The notes beneath the pieces are model-generated. The model searched no databases and was not told the origin of the DNA. It saw nothing but the letters and a program-made list of their open reading frames with translations. Both the position numbers and the translations under genes were made by a program. From positions 1,612,001 through 1,676,000 of the forward strand of contig NZ_JPNB01000001.1 in the NCBI RefSeq assembly GCF_000732725.1: a stretch of DNA of 64,000 nucleotides. Reading direction: 5' to 3'. The DNA comes from Kineothrix alysoides. Its GTDB lineage: Bacteria; Bacillota; Clostridia; Lachnospirales; Lachnospiraceae. Shown one piece after another: positions 50,824 to 60,819 of this stretch (the stretch's first letter is position 1; every line of letters starts with the position of its first letter).

Positions 50824-53160
50824 AAATTCGATATCCCCGCTCCATAAGTCCTTTTTGCCGTCTCTTAGCATTATACGAGCCCTGCCGGGATCTATCCCGT
50901 ATTTCATTTCCCTGTTCCAGCTAAAAAATGCTTCTTTTCCCAAGTGAATCCTCGCCCGTACTTTCTTCCCCGGCGCAAGTCTCCGCTTATCGAAGGCAAT
51001 CAGTTCCTTAGCTCTCGGTATAACGCTTCCTTCGAAATGGGTTACAAAAACCATCGGCACTCCCCATACAGCGTATTCTTCATCGTTTTTCATATCAAAT
51101 TCCAGTACCATATCACCGCATTTATAAGCTCCATCCGACTGTAATTTGAAGTTCGAATACTTTACGTCCCCGTATCCAAGCCCATAGCCGAAGGAAAAAA
51201 GCGGCCCATCCTCTCCGTCGCAATAATGCATGGCTTCATAGGAGTTTCTATAATTGTAATATGCCGGAAGTCTCTCCGCTCCACGGGGAATGGAAACCGG
51301 CAGCCTTCCCGAAGGCGAGACTTCACCGAACAAAAGCCCTGCAAGCGCCCTTCCTCCTTCTGTTCCGGGATAGAACGCGTACATAAGGGCATCCGTTTCC
51401 CCTATAATTCCCTGAAGATCATAGGGTCTTCCTGCAATCACAACTGTTACCGTCTTTCTCGCTGCCCGGTATACGGCTTGCGCAAGCAAAAGCTGCTCTT
51501 TCGGAAGCTTGAGAGAGGATAGATCTACGCCTTCGCCGCAATCCATCTTCGCCTTCTTTGTCCGGTCAGTTATGACTGCGCCGTTTTTATCAAACTGTGC
51601 TTGCCCGAAACGGCTGGAAGAACCGCCAAGCACCAACAGCGTCACATCGCTTTCCTGCGCCGCTTTTATCGCCTGAAAGAGCAGTCCGTCACGGCCGGAA
51701 TGCTGTTCTCCACAATATGAAAGCTGTTCTTTCCTGTCCTCTTCGCCGCAGCCTTTGCATACTGTGACGTGCATCTTTCCATTTCTTTCTGCAAACTGCA
51801 GGATTCCCTCCGCAATATTCGAACCCACTCCAGACCGCAGTGGCGGAGTGTAATCTCCCAACTGGCTGTAAATGTCCAACGCATTAGGACCAATTACTGC
51901 CAGACTGTTTATCTTGTCTTCATTAAGAGGAAGGATACTGCCTTTATTTTTCAGTAAAACTACCGACTCCTCGGCAAGATGCCGGTTTTCCATACAAGCA
52001 GAGAAATCGAACCTCCTTTTTTCCTGTTCCAGATAAGGATGCTCGAACAGCCCTTTTTCGAACTTTAGAGTCAGTACTTTAAGCACCGCCTCGTCCAATC
52101 TCTTTTCCTCTGCCAGTCCACTGTGTATCGCCTTTTCTAACAAAGCAAAGCCATCGTCCCACAAGGATATATCCACACCGCTCATAAGGGCGGATGCGCC
52201 GGAGCGCACTGTATCGCCGGTAAGCATATTCAATCTGTCAACGGCAAAACCGTCCGCCATGACAATGCCGTTGAAACCCATTTCCTCCCGCAGCACCTTT
52301 TTTAACAGCCAGTCATTGGCATGACATGGGATTCCATCGATTTCATTATAGGCGGCCATAATTCCCACCATTTTTTCTTTCACGCCGGCTTTCGCCGCAG
52401 ACAGATGGATTTCCCGAAGCTCTCTCTCACCGATGCGTGCCGCGCTGGCATTCACTCCTCCGGTAGTCTCTCCCTGGGCCGCGAAATGCTTCGCCACCAC
52501 ACCTACTCCCTCCGCCTGTACGCCTCTCACCACTGCCGCCGCCATAACCGAGGCAAGATAAGGGTCTTCGCCAAAGCACTCCTCACTACGTCCCCATCTG
52601 GGATCCCTAAGTACATCCAGCATGGAAATGAGCGCAAGATCCACCCCCATTTCTTTCATCTGCCTGCCGCAGATATGATATGCCGCCTCCACCAGCGCCG
52701 GATGAAAGGTAGCCCCCATCGCCAGATTGACAGGAAGCAAGTATCCATCCAAAGCCTGATGTCCATGAGGACATTCGCTGGATAAGAGCACAGGAATCCC
52801 GAAACGGGAATGAGCTATGACATATTCCTGCATTAGATTATAGGCTTTGATTGCCGTTTCTCCAAAAAGTCCATTTTCATAATCTTTTCCAGACCAGGGA
52901 TCGGCCCGGTACAGCCCGTAAAGTGCTCCCAGCCCTCCCCACAGCTCCACCTCCCGCTTGAATTCATCGGAAAGCTCCACGTCTTCCCCACTGCGGAGGT
53001 AGGCGTTAAATCCGTAAAGCCGTTGATTTAGCTGTCCAACCTTTTCCCTCAGAGTCAGCCTGCTTAGCAAATCCAGCGCTCTCTCCTTCGCGGGGCGTGA
53101 TGCTTCTTCATAGATATAGACCTCTTGTCCGGCCTGAAATATCTTGTCCTCCTGCACCAT
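50818..53160 (-). CDS. GH3 beta-glycosidase (beta-glucosidase/xylosidase type)
   Basis: A 780-residue GH3 enzyme: TIM barrel (about 30-370) with DPRWGRSEECFGEDPYL and KHFAAQGETTGG, the nucleophile Asp in the FNGIVMADGFAVD loop (about 295-307), an alpha/beta sandwich (about 390-620) and a C-terminal fibronectin-III-like domain. No signal peptide, so cytoplasmic. Specificity (glucose, xylose, GlcNAc) cannot be told from sequence by eye. The start follows AAAGGCGTGGTATT. Confidence 0.92.
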   Translation of the reverse strand: MVQEDKIFQAGQEVYIYEEASRPAKERALDLLSRLTLREKVGQLNQRLYGFNAYLRSGEDVELSDEFKREVELWGGLGALYGLYRADPWSGKDYENGLFGETAIKAYNLMQEYVIAHSRFGIPVLLSSECPHGHQALDGYLLPVNLAMGATFHPALVEAAYHICGRQMKEMGVDLALISMLDVLRDPRWGRSEECFGEDPYLASVMAAAVVRGVQAEGVGVVAKHFAAQGETTGGVNASAARIGERELREIHLSAAKAGVKEKMVGIMAAYNEIDGIPCHANDWLLKKVLREEMGFNGIVMADGFAVDRLNMLTGDTVRSGASALMSGVDISLWDDGFALLEKAIHSGLAEEKRLDEAVLKVLTLKFEKGLFEHPYLEQEKRRFDFSACMENRHLAEESVVLLKNKGSILPLNEDKINSLAVIGPNALDIYSQLGDYTPPLRSGVGSNIAEGILQFAERNGKMHVTVCKGCGEEDRKEQLSYCGEQHSGRDGLLFQAIKAAQESDVTLLVLGGSSSRFGQAQFDKNGAVITDRTKKAKMDCGEGVDLSSLKLPKEQLLLAQAVYRAARKTVTVVIAGRPYDLQGIIGETDALMYAFYPGTEGGRALAGLLFGEVSPSGRLPVSIPRGAERLPAYYNYRNSYEAMHYCDGEDGPLFSFGYGLGYGDVKYSNFKLQSDGAYKCGDMVLEFDMKNDEEYAVWGVPMVFVTHFEGSVIPRAKELIAFDKRRLAPGKKVRARIHLGKEAFFSWNREMKYGIDPGRARIMLRDGKKDLWSGDIEFG

Positions 53161-53179
53161 AATACCACGCCTTTCTCAT

Positions 53180-53203
53180 AGCCCGCGCAATTTTGCGAGG
53201 GCT
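53180..53203 (-). other. Hairpin at the GH38 stop codon
   Basis: AGCCC-CGCA arms (53180-53190 with 53193-53203, one mismatch) fold over the first base of the GH38 stop codon and the GH38/GH3 gap. There is no T-run, so it may be an mRNA-processing or stability element rather than a terminator. Confidence 0.5.
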
Positions 53204-56200
53204 TACAAAATCACCTTGTAGGTCTTAATCTCAAAGGGCTTTATGGTAAACCTGAATTCCTTGTCCGTATATTCTACCACATTCTCTTCTTTCTCTTCTA
53301 TAAGGTTGCATTCATAAACCTTTTTTATCGTTTTACCCATGCCAAAGGATACCGTGCCGCAGGTCTTTGCATTTTCATATTCGTACATACGAATGATGAT
53401 GCCTTCTCCATCCTCCGACGCTTTCACCGTCTCTATCATGACATTTGGTGCATCCACCGAAAGAAGAGATTCCCAAGCGCCTGCCGTGCCCGATTTCACA
53501 GATAAAAGCGGCACATTTAAACAGTAGCTTTCCTTTACCGTATCACATTCTCTCAAGCTGCCCGCATGAGGATATAAGGAGTAGGTAAAGAAATGCTCCT
53601 CCTGATCCGTTACCGGATTCGGCTCGATGCCGGACTTAATCAAGGTCAGTGTCATAACGGAATCCTTCACCGAATGTCCGTACTTGCAATCGTTTAGCAG
53701 GCTGACGCCATAATGTCCTTCCGAAAGGTCCATCCATTTCTGCCCGCATGACTCAAAGCGCGCCATATCCCAGCTCGTATTCGTGTGAATCTTTCTCGTA
53801 AGATTGCCGAACTGGATATCGAAGGCCGCTTCATCCGTATGGATGTCCACCGGAAAATGCACCTTCAGAAGATGCTGATGCTCCTTCCAGTCCACATATG
53901 TCTCGAAATCGATTCTCGGGCTGTCCGCATAAAAATAAATCTTCTGATTTATCAAGGAATTGCTCACCTCGCGCTCTATGCTGAGAACCGTACAAACCGG
54001 TCCCTCCTCCAGCCATTCCATCTTCTTAAGTGCCTCTGCCTTCCAGCTTTTCTCCGTATGGTAAATATCGATATCCCAGTTATCATAATAAATGGGCTTA
54101 TCCTCATACATCTCGAAGAGATTGCCTCTTTCGCCCTCTTTCAATACTTCTCTTTTGTTCTTCTTATCATAAACGGAAGTAAAGAAACCGTTTCTGTCAA
54201 GCTCTACCTTATAATAAGGCGTTTCCAGACTTCCTCCCAATCGTTTGAAGGGACTTTCCGCCGCTTCTCCTGCCACCATTTCAAAACTTTTGAAGCCTTT
54301 AGAGGGAATATCTGCAAGGAAAGCGACTGCTTCATTTTCCATGTTCTGAATCGGATATACATGGCCCTGTGCATCCTTTAATACCCCCTTACACTCCTTA
54401 GGAAGACGCACGATATCATTTCTGTCAAAGCCGAGAGTATTGAGTACGGTAACCGCTTTTCCTTCTCCGGCAAGCGCTTCCATTCTCTCTGTAAGCAGCT
54501 CATTTCCCGTAACAGCCAATTCCTCATATTCCTTCTTTGTCACTTCATATACTTCATGAATGGAGGAACCTGGAAGAATATCGTGGAATTGATTGAGAAG
54601 TATCGTCTTCCACATTTTATCGATTTCATCTTTCGGATAGGCTATCCCCTTCCAAGAGGCCATTAAGCTAAGCAGCTCCAGATTCATCATCAAAAACTCG
54701 CTCTTTCTGTTAGCGCGCTTATTTCTTGCCATGGAGGTATAGGTCCCCCTATGATACTCGAAATACAGTTCACCCTCCCAAGTAGGAAGCCTTCGGTTAT
54801 CCTTAACACGTTCAAACAGCTCCTCGAAATAAGTGCCGGAGAATTCCTGACGCACCTTGGGTATGCCTTTGATTCCCTTTTCCATTCTTTTGGAGGTTTC
54901 CAGCATTTCTCTCGTAGGACCGCCGCCCCCGTCTCCATACCCGAAGGAAATTAAAATGTCGTTATTTATTTCCTTATTCTGATATCTCTTCCAACCGCCC
55001 ATAATCGCGTCGGGATGAAGCATTCCGTTATAAGTGGTAAAGAAGTCATCGCTGCTCTGACCTACGCCAAGCGTCGTTATCAAATGAGTAAATACAGACG
55101 TTCCGTCGATACCCTTCCAGTTAAAGGTATCGTAAGGCATCTTATCGATTTGATTCCATGCCAGCTTCGTGGTCATGAAATAGTCGATGCCGCTCTTTTT
55201 CATAATTTGAGGCAGAGCTCCCGAATAACCGAATACATCAGGAAGCCACAGGATTCTACAGTCCACACCGAACTCTTCTTTGAAGAATTTCTTTCCGTAC
55301 AAGAATTGGCGTACCAAAGACTCACCCGAGGTTAAATTGGTATCCGATTCTACCCACATACCACCTTCCGGTTCCCAGCGGCCTTCTTTTACCCTTTCCT
55401 TTATCCTCGCATATAAATCAGGGTAGCGCTCCTTTAAGAATTCATAGAGCTGCGGCTGGCTTGACATGAACTTATAGTCAGGATATTCCTCCATCAGCTT
55501 CAGCACGGTGGCGAAGCTTCTTCCTACCTTTTCTCTCGTCTGCTCTACGGTCCACCACCAAGCTACATCGATATGAGTATGTCCAATACAGGTAGCAATT
55601 ACCTCTTCATATCCGCCCATATCTTCATACAGTGCCTTTTCCAGATAAGCGTCAGCCTTTTTTATGCTTGTATAAAAGGCTTCTGAATAGGGAGTGCGAA
55701 TATCCAAAAGATTCACCGCTTCGTTAAGCACCGTCTCAATGTCCATTCTCACCTTATCATCTTTCTCCATACGGTCAAATGCTTGGAGTGGAACGATCAA
55801 GTCATAATACAGCTTTTCTATTTCGAGATCCACCTGCTGCATCTCCATAATCATATCGAATTCCGCATGCAAGGTTCCCGTATACGCCTGAATATCGAGA
55901 TTCCATGTCTCGCCCGCCTTGGCCCGTTCGGCAATCGAAACGGTACGGTGGTTCATATCTAAGCCTTGCGTCTCTTTCTCGTCAATAAATAAGAGAAATT
56001 GGGGATTCTTCCCGTCGTCCCATTCCTCGATCTGGGTCTTTACATGCAGGCGAAGCGTTTTTTCATTCCATTCCTCAGGAACTGTATAATCTGCCTTAAA
56101 CCAGTAGTGTCCGTCAGGGCCGTACCATTTCATCGTCTTAGGAGAGAATTCTTCCCAAGGGGCTTCGCTTTTCTCCACCTCGGACGGATAAAAATATCTG

Positions 56201-56301
56201 CCCTTTTTATAACTGATATTTTCTATGGGAGAAGCCTTTACAATCGTAAGCCTCTTCAATTCGTCACAGATTACCTGTATTCTTTTATCGATAAACCACA
56301 T
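53203..56301 (-). CDS. GH38 alpha-mannosidase
   Basis: A 1032-residue family 38 enzyme without a signal peptide. The zinc-binding start of the catalytic domain is ATCIGHTHIDVAWWW (near 233-247), the nucleophile Asp lies in LWLPDVFGYSG (near 354), and a long C-terminal beta-sandwich follows. It would remove alpha-linked mannose from high-mannose glycans. Its start overlaps the GH20 gene by 17 bases. A hairpin covers its stop codon. Confidence 0.94.
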   Translation of the reverse strand: MWFIDKRIQVICDELKRLTIVKASPIENISYKKGRYFYPSEVEKSEAPWEEFSPKTMKWYGPDGHYWFKADYTVPEEWNEKTLRLHVKTQIEEWDDGKNPQFLLFIDEKETQGLDMNHRTVSIAERAKAGETWNLDIQAYTGTLHAEFDMIMEMQQVDLEIEKLYYDLIVPLQAFDRMEKDDKVRMDIETVLNEAVNLLDIRTPYSEAFYTSIKKADAYLEKALYEDMGGYEEVIATCIGHTHIDVAWWWTVEQTREKVGRSFATVLKLMEEYPDYKFMSSQPQLYEFLKERYPDLYARIKERVKEGRWEPEGGMWVESDTNLTSGESLVRQFLYGKKFFKEEFGVDCRILWLPDVFGYSGALPQIMKKSGIDYFMTTKLAWNQIDKMPYDTFNWKGIDGTSVFTHLITTLGVGQSSDDFFTTYNGMLHPDAIMGGWKRYQNKEINNDILISFGYGDGGGGPTREMLETSKRMEKGIKGIPKVRQEFSGTYFEELFERVKDNRRLPTWEGELYFEYHRGTYTSMARNKRANRKSEFLMMNLELLSLMASWKGIAYPKDEIDKMWKTILLNQFHDILPGSSIHEVYEVTKKEYEELAVTGNELLTERMEALAGEGKAVTVLNTLGFDRNDIVRLPKECKGVLKDAQGHVYPIQNMENEAVAFLADIPSKGFKSFEMVAGEAAESPFKRLGGSLETPYYKVELDRNGFFTSVYDKKNKREVLKEGERGNLFEMYEDKPIYYDNWDIDIYHTEKSWKAEALKKMEWLEEGPVCTVLSIEREVSNSLINQKIYFYADSPRIDFETYVDWKEHQHLLKVHFPVDIHTDEAAFDIQFGNLTRKIHTNTSWDMARFESCGQKWMDLSEGHYGVSLLNDCKYGHSVKDSVMTLTLIKSGIEPNPVTDQEEHFFTYSLYPHAGSLRECDTVKESYCLNVPLLSVKSGTAGAWESLLSVDAPNVMIETVKASEDGEGIIIRMYEYENAKTCGTVSFGMGKTIKKVYECNLIEEKEENVVEYTDKEFRFTIKPFEIKTYKVIL

Positions 56302-58165
56302 ATGATTCTTCCTCCTGCAATCCTTTCAAATCCCTTAAATAATCGGCATACCAGAAAACCACCTCGCCAATGCGATAAAGCTCCGATTCCCTGCTTACCG
56401 TGTACCACAAAAGCTTATATTGATAATACCACTTTTCCAGTTCTTCCGCAGCCTGAAATACATCTTCTGTAACACGACCTTCCGCATCGGCGCTCACAAC
56501 GATTCCGCCGATGCGGTTAAAGAGCTTCATTCCTTCTGCCACTAGTAAATAAGGATAAATTCTCTTTCGCATTGTGCTGTCCATAAATTTCGTGCACCCC
56601 GTAAGCTCCTGTACACACATATCGATTTCCCGATTTTTCTCCGGTATGGTTTTCACCCGTTCTACAACCTCCGTCAGAACTTCTTTCTTTTTGGAAACGT
56701 CCGTTTTAGAGCCTTTTTCTTTCCAGTAAACAGCATTTCCCCAGCCAAAACATTCCTGCTCCCCCAGCCTTCCTGCTATATTTAGCAAAGTACCGGAGGA
56801 ATCTCCATATTCCAAGAAAGAAACAGCCTTATTCATATCCTCATAAGAAGGAAGGGAACCGTTCCACGAAGCTGCGGCGCCATAGATAAGCCCCGGAATG
56901 CTGAATGCCGGATGATTGATATGGCCGAAATCTCCCCAATCTGTATTGAGCATTCCTTCGGCTTTATATTTCATTGCATATCCACACATCCTGGAAATAT
57001 TTTCATAGGAGTTCCTTTGCAGATTCAAAAGCTGGTTCCATCCTGCCACACCGGGACATACATATTGTCTCACTCCGTTCCCCGCGTAAATGCGGGTGGA
57101 ATCCTCCGTCTGATTATATGCATAGCCCCAGTTCAAGCATACCGTTCCCTCCGGCAGGCGATTGGCAAACTCAGGAAAATCCAGCATGACATCACCCCAA
57201 AGCATAGGAATGCGGCCGTTTTCGACAAGGAATCCGCATAGCTTTTCCACATACTCCATGTAAAGAACATCAACGCCTTCCTGCAATGCTCTGTCCTTAT
57301 TTTTTCCTTTTCCTAAATCGAAGGTTTCATCCGCACAGATATTGAATTTCCCCGAGGAAAATAAGGGCATATATTCGGCAATCATTTGCTTGACCAGAGA
57401 AAAACTCTCCTCGTTTGAGATATCTATGGTATGATGGGCCATTCTGTCTATAAAGCTAAAAGGCTCCTCTCCCGCATCCGTCAGCTCACAAAGATGTTTG
57501 TATCTCTTCGTATTTAAAAGCTTATACAAATGTCCGAAGGTAGAAAGGGAAGGAATCAGTTCAATTCCCCTCTCCATGCAATAGGCGTCAAGCTCCATGA
57601 TGTCCTGCGCACATAGCGGGGTATCATCCCTCCACATCTCACTGAATTCCGGAAAAAGAAAGCTGTGCTCTATATAGAGCTGCATCTGATTCATCTTATA
57701 AAAGCTCAGCGTATCTGCCAATTTCTTCAGCCACTCAAGCGTCGGCACTCTGCCCCTCGTCACATCGTGAAAAAAGCCTCTGTTAGGAAGAACCGGATAA
57801 TCCTCCATACAAAGGCAGGGAATGCAGGCTCCTTCCTGACGAAGAATCTGCCGAAGCGTCTGGATTCCATACAGAAGTCCGTTTCCATCTCCTCCTTGTA
57901 TATAAACGCCTTCTTCACCAACCTTAAGCAGGTAATGCTCACTCCCAAGTGCTTCCCTTACGCTGATATTAATCGTTCCTTTTTTGTTCCCTTTTACAAT
58001 CCCGTAGGAAAAGCCAAGCTCACCTGTAATATCTTCCCGCAGCAGCTTCGCAAAGCCGTAAGCCTTTTGTGAACAAGAAGGGGCTATCTCAATGGTTCCG
58101 CAGTAAGGCAGATAATAAAATCCTTCTTTTATTGTCAATATCTTCGGTTCAGGAATCAGATACAT
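56285..58165 (-). CDS. GH20 beta-N-acetylhexosaminidase
   Basis: A 626-residue GH20 protein: N-terminal GH20b domain (about 1-120), then a catalytic barrel with GFFHDVTRGRVPTL and the catalytic Asp-Glu pair in NICADETFDLG (near 276-280). These enzymes release terminal GlcNAc/GalNAc by substrate-assisted catalysis. No signal peptide. It is the first hydrolase gene after the transporter, behind a terminator (58188) that probably reduces its expression relative to the binding protein. Confidence 0.9.
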   Translation of the reverse strand: MYLIPEPKILTIKEGFYYLPYCGTIEIAPSCSQKAYGFAKLLREDITGELGFSYGIVKGNKKGTINISVREALGSEHYLLKVGEEGVYIQGGDGNGLLYGIQTLRQILRQEGACIPCLCMEDYPVLPNRGFFHDVTRGRVPTLEWLKKLADTLSFYKMNQMQLYIEHSFLFPEFSEMWRDDTPLCAQDIMELDAYCMERGIELIPSLSTFGHLYKLLNTKRYKHLCELTDAGEEPFSFIDRMAHHTIDISNEESFSLVKQMIAEYMPLFSSGKFNICADETFDLGKGKNKDRALQEGVDVLYMEYVEKLCGFLVENGRIPMLWGDVMLDFPEFANRLPEGTVCLNWGYAYNQTEDSTRIYAGNGVRQYVCPGVAGWNQLLNLQRNSYENISRMCGYAMKYKAEGMLNTDWGDFGHINHPAFSIPGLIYGAAASWNGSLPSYEDMNKAVSFLEYGDSSGTLLNIAGRLGEQECFGWGNAVYWKEKGSKTDVSKKKEVLTEVVERVKTIPEKNREIDMCVQELTGCTKFMDSTMRKRIYPYLLVAEGMKLFNRIGGIVVSADAEGRVTEDVFQAAEELEKWYYQYKLLWYTVSRESELYRIGEVVFWYADYLRDLKGLQEEESYVVYR

Positions 58166-58187
58166 TTCACACCTCGTACTTTTTTAA

Positions 58188-58226
58188 AAAGGAGCATTCT
58201 CTTAATGCTGTTGAAAATGCTCCTTT
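58188..58226 (-). terminator. Terminator-like hairpin after the sugar-binding protein gene
   Basis: Arms AAAGGAGCATT (58188-58198) and AATGCTCCTTT (58216-58226) pair perfectly over 11 bp with a 17-base loop, then TTTTT on the minus strand. It separates the solute-binding protein from the hydrolase genes, a common way to set a high binding-protein level. Confidence 0.85.
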
Positions 58227-58274
58227 GTTAGTATAAGAGCAATTCGCGAAGCCTGTTGCTCGGTATTTTATATT

Positions 58275-59774
58275 TTACTCTGCGGCATCAATCTGCTTCT
58301 GAGCTTCTGCTCGGATAGTTTCCCAGCCTGCTGCATCCAGTTCGCCCTTAATTACTTCAATCAACTCTCTCGGGTCTCTGGCTCCGGTCCAGAATTCAGA
58401 TTTGTACTTCTCATATACCGCACGGCAGCTTGCCAGCTCGGTCTCTATGCTGCTGGTATCCATATCAAAGCCCAGCATAGCGGAGGGTTTCGCATTTGCA
58501 TTCAGTTCTTTTACTTCATCCCACTGATTTACTTGCGTCTCGGCAAGCTGGGAAACGTTGAAGAAGGTTCCCTGCGTATAGCCGGCCATACTCCATTCGG
58601 AATTCAATTTCTCTATTTTGCCGTCGTCTGTATAGTTGAAATTCTCGCCTTCCACACCGTAATATAACCAGTCACGTACTTTGGAGTCCGTATTTACAAG
58701 CTGTAAAAGTTCAAGTGCTTTATCGGGGTGTTCACAGCCCGAGTAAATAGCATTCATGGAACCACGTACTGAAGTGTTGGATACTACCGTATCACCATAC
58801 TGTACCGCTACACAGTCTTCAATTCCGTTATTAGGTCCCCATGTAGAAGCTGCTGCTCCGCTCCAGCCCTGCGCCGTGAAGAACGTCCTGTATTTGTTCG
58901 CATCATCCGCTGTCGGAGCGTCTCCGTTAATGGTTCCTTCCTTGTACATCTGGTGTATAATATCGAGGTTTTTCAGAATATCCTCATCCTCCAGGGGATT
59001 TACTACCGTCTTCGTATCGTCATTATATTTAACACCAAGAGCGGAAAGACCTGCTCCCAATTGATCGAAATACGCCGTTACGAGGAAATCTGCTCCCGAT
59101 TTCGACATATAGTAGGGCGCAGTTCCTTCGCCGTCCTTAATCGTCTTAAGCGCATCATATAGGCTTGTGAAATCATTTACCGTATTAATATCAATATTGT
59201 ATTTATCCGCTACCGCTTTGTCCCAGATAAAATATTCGGTTACAGAGCTGTCTTTATAGGTAGGAACCCCGTAAACTTTTCCGTCAATGGAAGCTGCCTG
59301 CCAATAATCTTCAGGAATCATTGAATACAGTTCCGGTGCCGAGGTCTTTAAAAGGTCGGTCATATCCAGGAAGGCCCCTGTTGACACTTCCGAATTGTAT
59401 CTCGCTTGATCCGTAAAAAGAATGTCGAAGGCTTCTCCTGAATTAACGATTACGCTGCGGCGGTTGTCCCAGTCACCCCAAGGTACGATTTCCATCTGCA
59501 CGTTAACTCCGATTTTTTCCTCTAAATAAGGATTAATCTGAGCCAGCCATGCGTCGTAGTTCGTAGGCATTCCATTTCCTACCTGAATCCATTTTAACGT
59601 AACCACCTCGCCGTTATTGCCGCTTTCCTCACTCGCTGCAGGCGTTTCTGCTGTTTCCTTAACTGTCGTCGTTTCGCCCGTGCCAGTCTGTGCCCCGTTA
59701 GCGCTTCCGCATCCTGCAAGAAGGCCGATTCCCATGACACACGCCATTGCCATTGCTACTAATCTCTTTTTCAT
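58275..59774 (-). CDS. Extracellular sugar-binding lipoprotein (family 1, DUF3502 C-terminus)
   Basis: About 499 residues: signal peptide with lipobox LLAGC, a family 1 solute-binding domain and a C-terminal DUF3502 segment (about 410-495). Such proteins serve complex-carbohydrate importers of the LplA/YtcQ type. The start at 59774 is supported by AAAAGGAGAGGTTGT; the frame is open 31 codons further upstream without one. It has a palindromic operator-like site upstream (59849). With the hydrolases downstream it probably binds mannose/GlcNAc oligosaccharides. Confidence 0.92.
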   Translation of the reverse strand: MKKRLVAMAMACVMGIGLLAGCGSANGAQTGTGETTTVKETAETPAASEESGNNGEVVTLKWIQVGNGMPTNYDAWLAQINPYLEEKIGVNVQMEIVPWGDWDNRRSVIVNSGEAFDILFTDQARYNSEVSTGAFLDMTDLLKTSAPELYSMIPEDYWQAASIDGKVYGVPTYKDSSVTEYFIWDKAVADKYNIDINTVNDFTSLYDALKTIKDGEGTAPYYMSKSGADFLVTAYFDQLGAGLSALGVKYNDDTKTVVNPLEDEDILKNLDIIHQMYKEGTINGDAPTADDANKYRTFFTAQGWSGAAASTWGPNNGIEDCVAVQYGDTVVSNTSVRGSMNAIYSGCEHPDKALELLQLVNTDSKVRDWLYYGVEGENFNYTDDGKIEKLNSEWSMAGYTQGTFFNVSQLAETQVNQWDEVKELNANAKPSAMLGFDMDTSSIETELASCRAVYEKYKSEFWTGARDPRELIEVIKGELDAAGWETIRAEAQKQIDAAE

Positions 59775-59848
59775 ACAACCTCTCCTTTTCTTTACTTTTA
59801 TATCATTTAAAAGTGTTTCTTTCAGGAAGACTTTCGTTCCCTGAAAAT

Positions 59849-59864
59849 AAAACGCAAGCGTTTT
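59849..59864. promoter_or_regulatory. Palindromic LacI/CcpA-type operator in the binding-protein leader
   Basis: AAAACGC-AA-GCGTTTT, a perfect inverted repeat with 7-base arms. The minus strand with flanks reads TTGAAAACGCTTGCG, matching the cre/LacI-type core WTGNAANCGNWNNC at all but the last position. It lies between the permease stop (59877) and the binding-protein start (59774). Confidence 0.65.
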
Positions 59865-59876
59865 CAATATCTTACA

Positions 59877-60803
59877 TCAGCCCTTTACCGCCCCAACCGT
59901 CAGACCGGATATAAAATATTTCTGGAAGAACGGATAGGTACATGCGATAGGAACGATAATGATAATCGCCATGGCCATTCTCGCACCTTCCTTTGGCATG
60001 GAATTCATATATTGCTGCATCGTAACTCCCAGAGTCGGGTTATTTGCCATCATTTGAATATTCCTCTGTACATGGTCCAAAAGGGCCTGCAGGGAAAAAA
60101 GCTTCGTGTTCGTAATATACAGAGAGGACTGGAACCAATCATTCCAATATCCAAAGGTCAAAAACAGCGCTATGGTAGCTATCAAAGGCTTAGACAGCGG
60201 TATTGCTATTTTACCGAAAATAGTGAGCTGGGATGCCCCGTCAATTTGTGCTGATTCGATTACCGAATCAGGTATATTCGTCTTAAAAAAGGTCTTGCAT
60301 ATAATTACATTGAAGGACGAGACACACAATGGAAGAATTAAAGCCCACATGGAATCCTTCAGGTGCATGAATTGCGTATTTACAACATAAGAGGATATCA
60401 TACCTCCATTAAAAATCATTGGAATAAATACTATCATCGTGCAGAAACCCTTCAGCTTATAATCACTTCTGGAAAGCACATATCCCATTAGTGTAGTAAG
60501 TGCTACCCCAAGCGCCGTACCCACTACCGTAACAAGAATTGAGATACCAAGAGCATGAATTATCGTCTCTCCTTCTCTGAATAAAAATAGGTACGAGTCG
60601 ATGGAAAAGGCCTCCGGTATGAAGCGGTATCCGTTCATCTTAATGGATTGCTCGGACGAAATGGATATGATAAATATAAATACCACCGGTATAATACACA
60701 TTAGGGCAACGACTATAAAAACAATATTAAAGAACGCATTGGTCTTTCCGGAAATCATGTTCAGTCTGGAGGCCGAATTCTCTGCCTCTTTGTTTTTTCC
60801 CAT
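59877..60803 (-). CDS. Carbohydrate ABC transporter permease (LplC/MalG type)
   Basis: About 308 residues, six predicted membrane segments and the ABC coupling motif DGASQLTIFGKIAIPLSKP (about 200-218). It forms the membrane channel with the permease encoded upstream. The start at 60803 follows AAAGGAGGAATGGAGT. No ATPase gene is present; such importers use a shared MsmX-type ATPase. Confidence 0.93.
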   Translation of the reverse strand: MGKNKEAENSASRLNMISGKTNAFFNIVFIVVALMCIIPVVFIFIISISSEQSIKMNGYRFIPEAFSIDSYLFLFREGETIIHALGISILVTVVGTALGVALTTLMGYVLSRSDYKLKGFCTMIVFIPMIFNGGMISSYVVNTQFMHLKDSMWALILPLCVSSFNVIICKTFFKTNIPDSVIESAQIDGASQLTIFGKIAIPLSKPLIATIALFLTFGYWNDWFQSSLYITNTKLFSLQALLDHVQRNIQMMANNPTLGVTMQQYMNSMPKEGARMAMAIIIIVPIACTYPFFQKYFISGLTVGAVKG

Positions 60804-60819
60804 ACTCCATTCCTCCTTT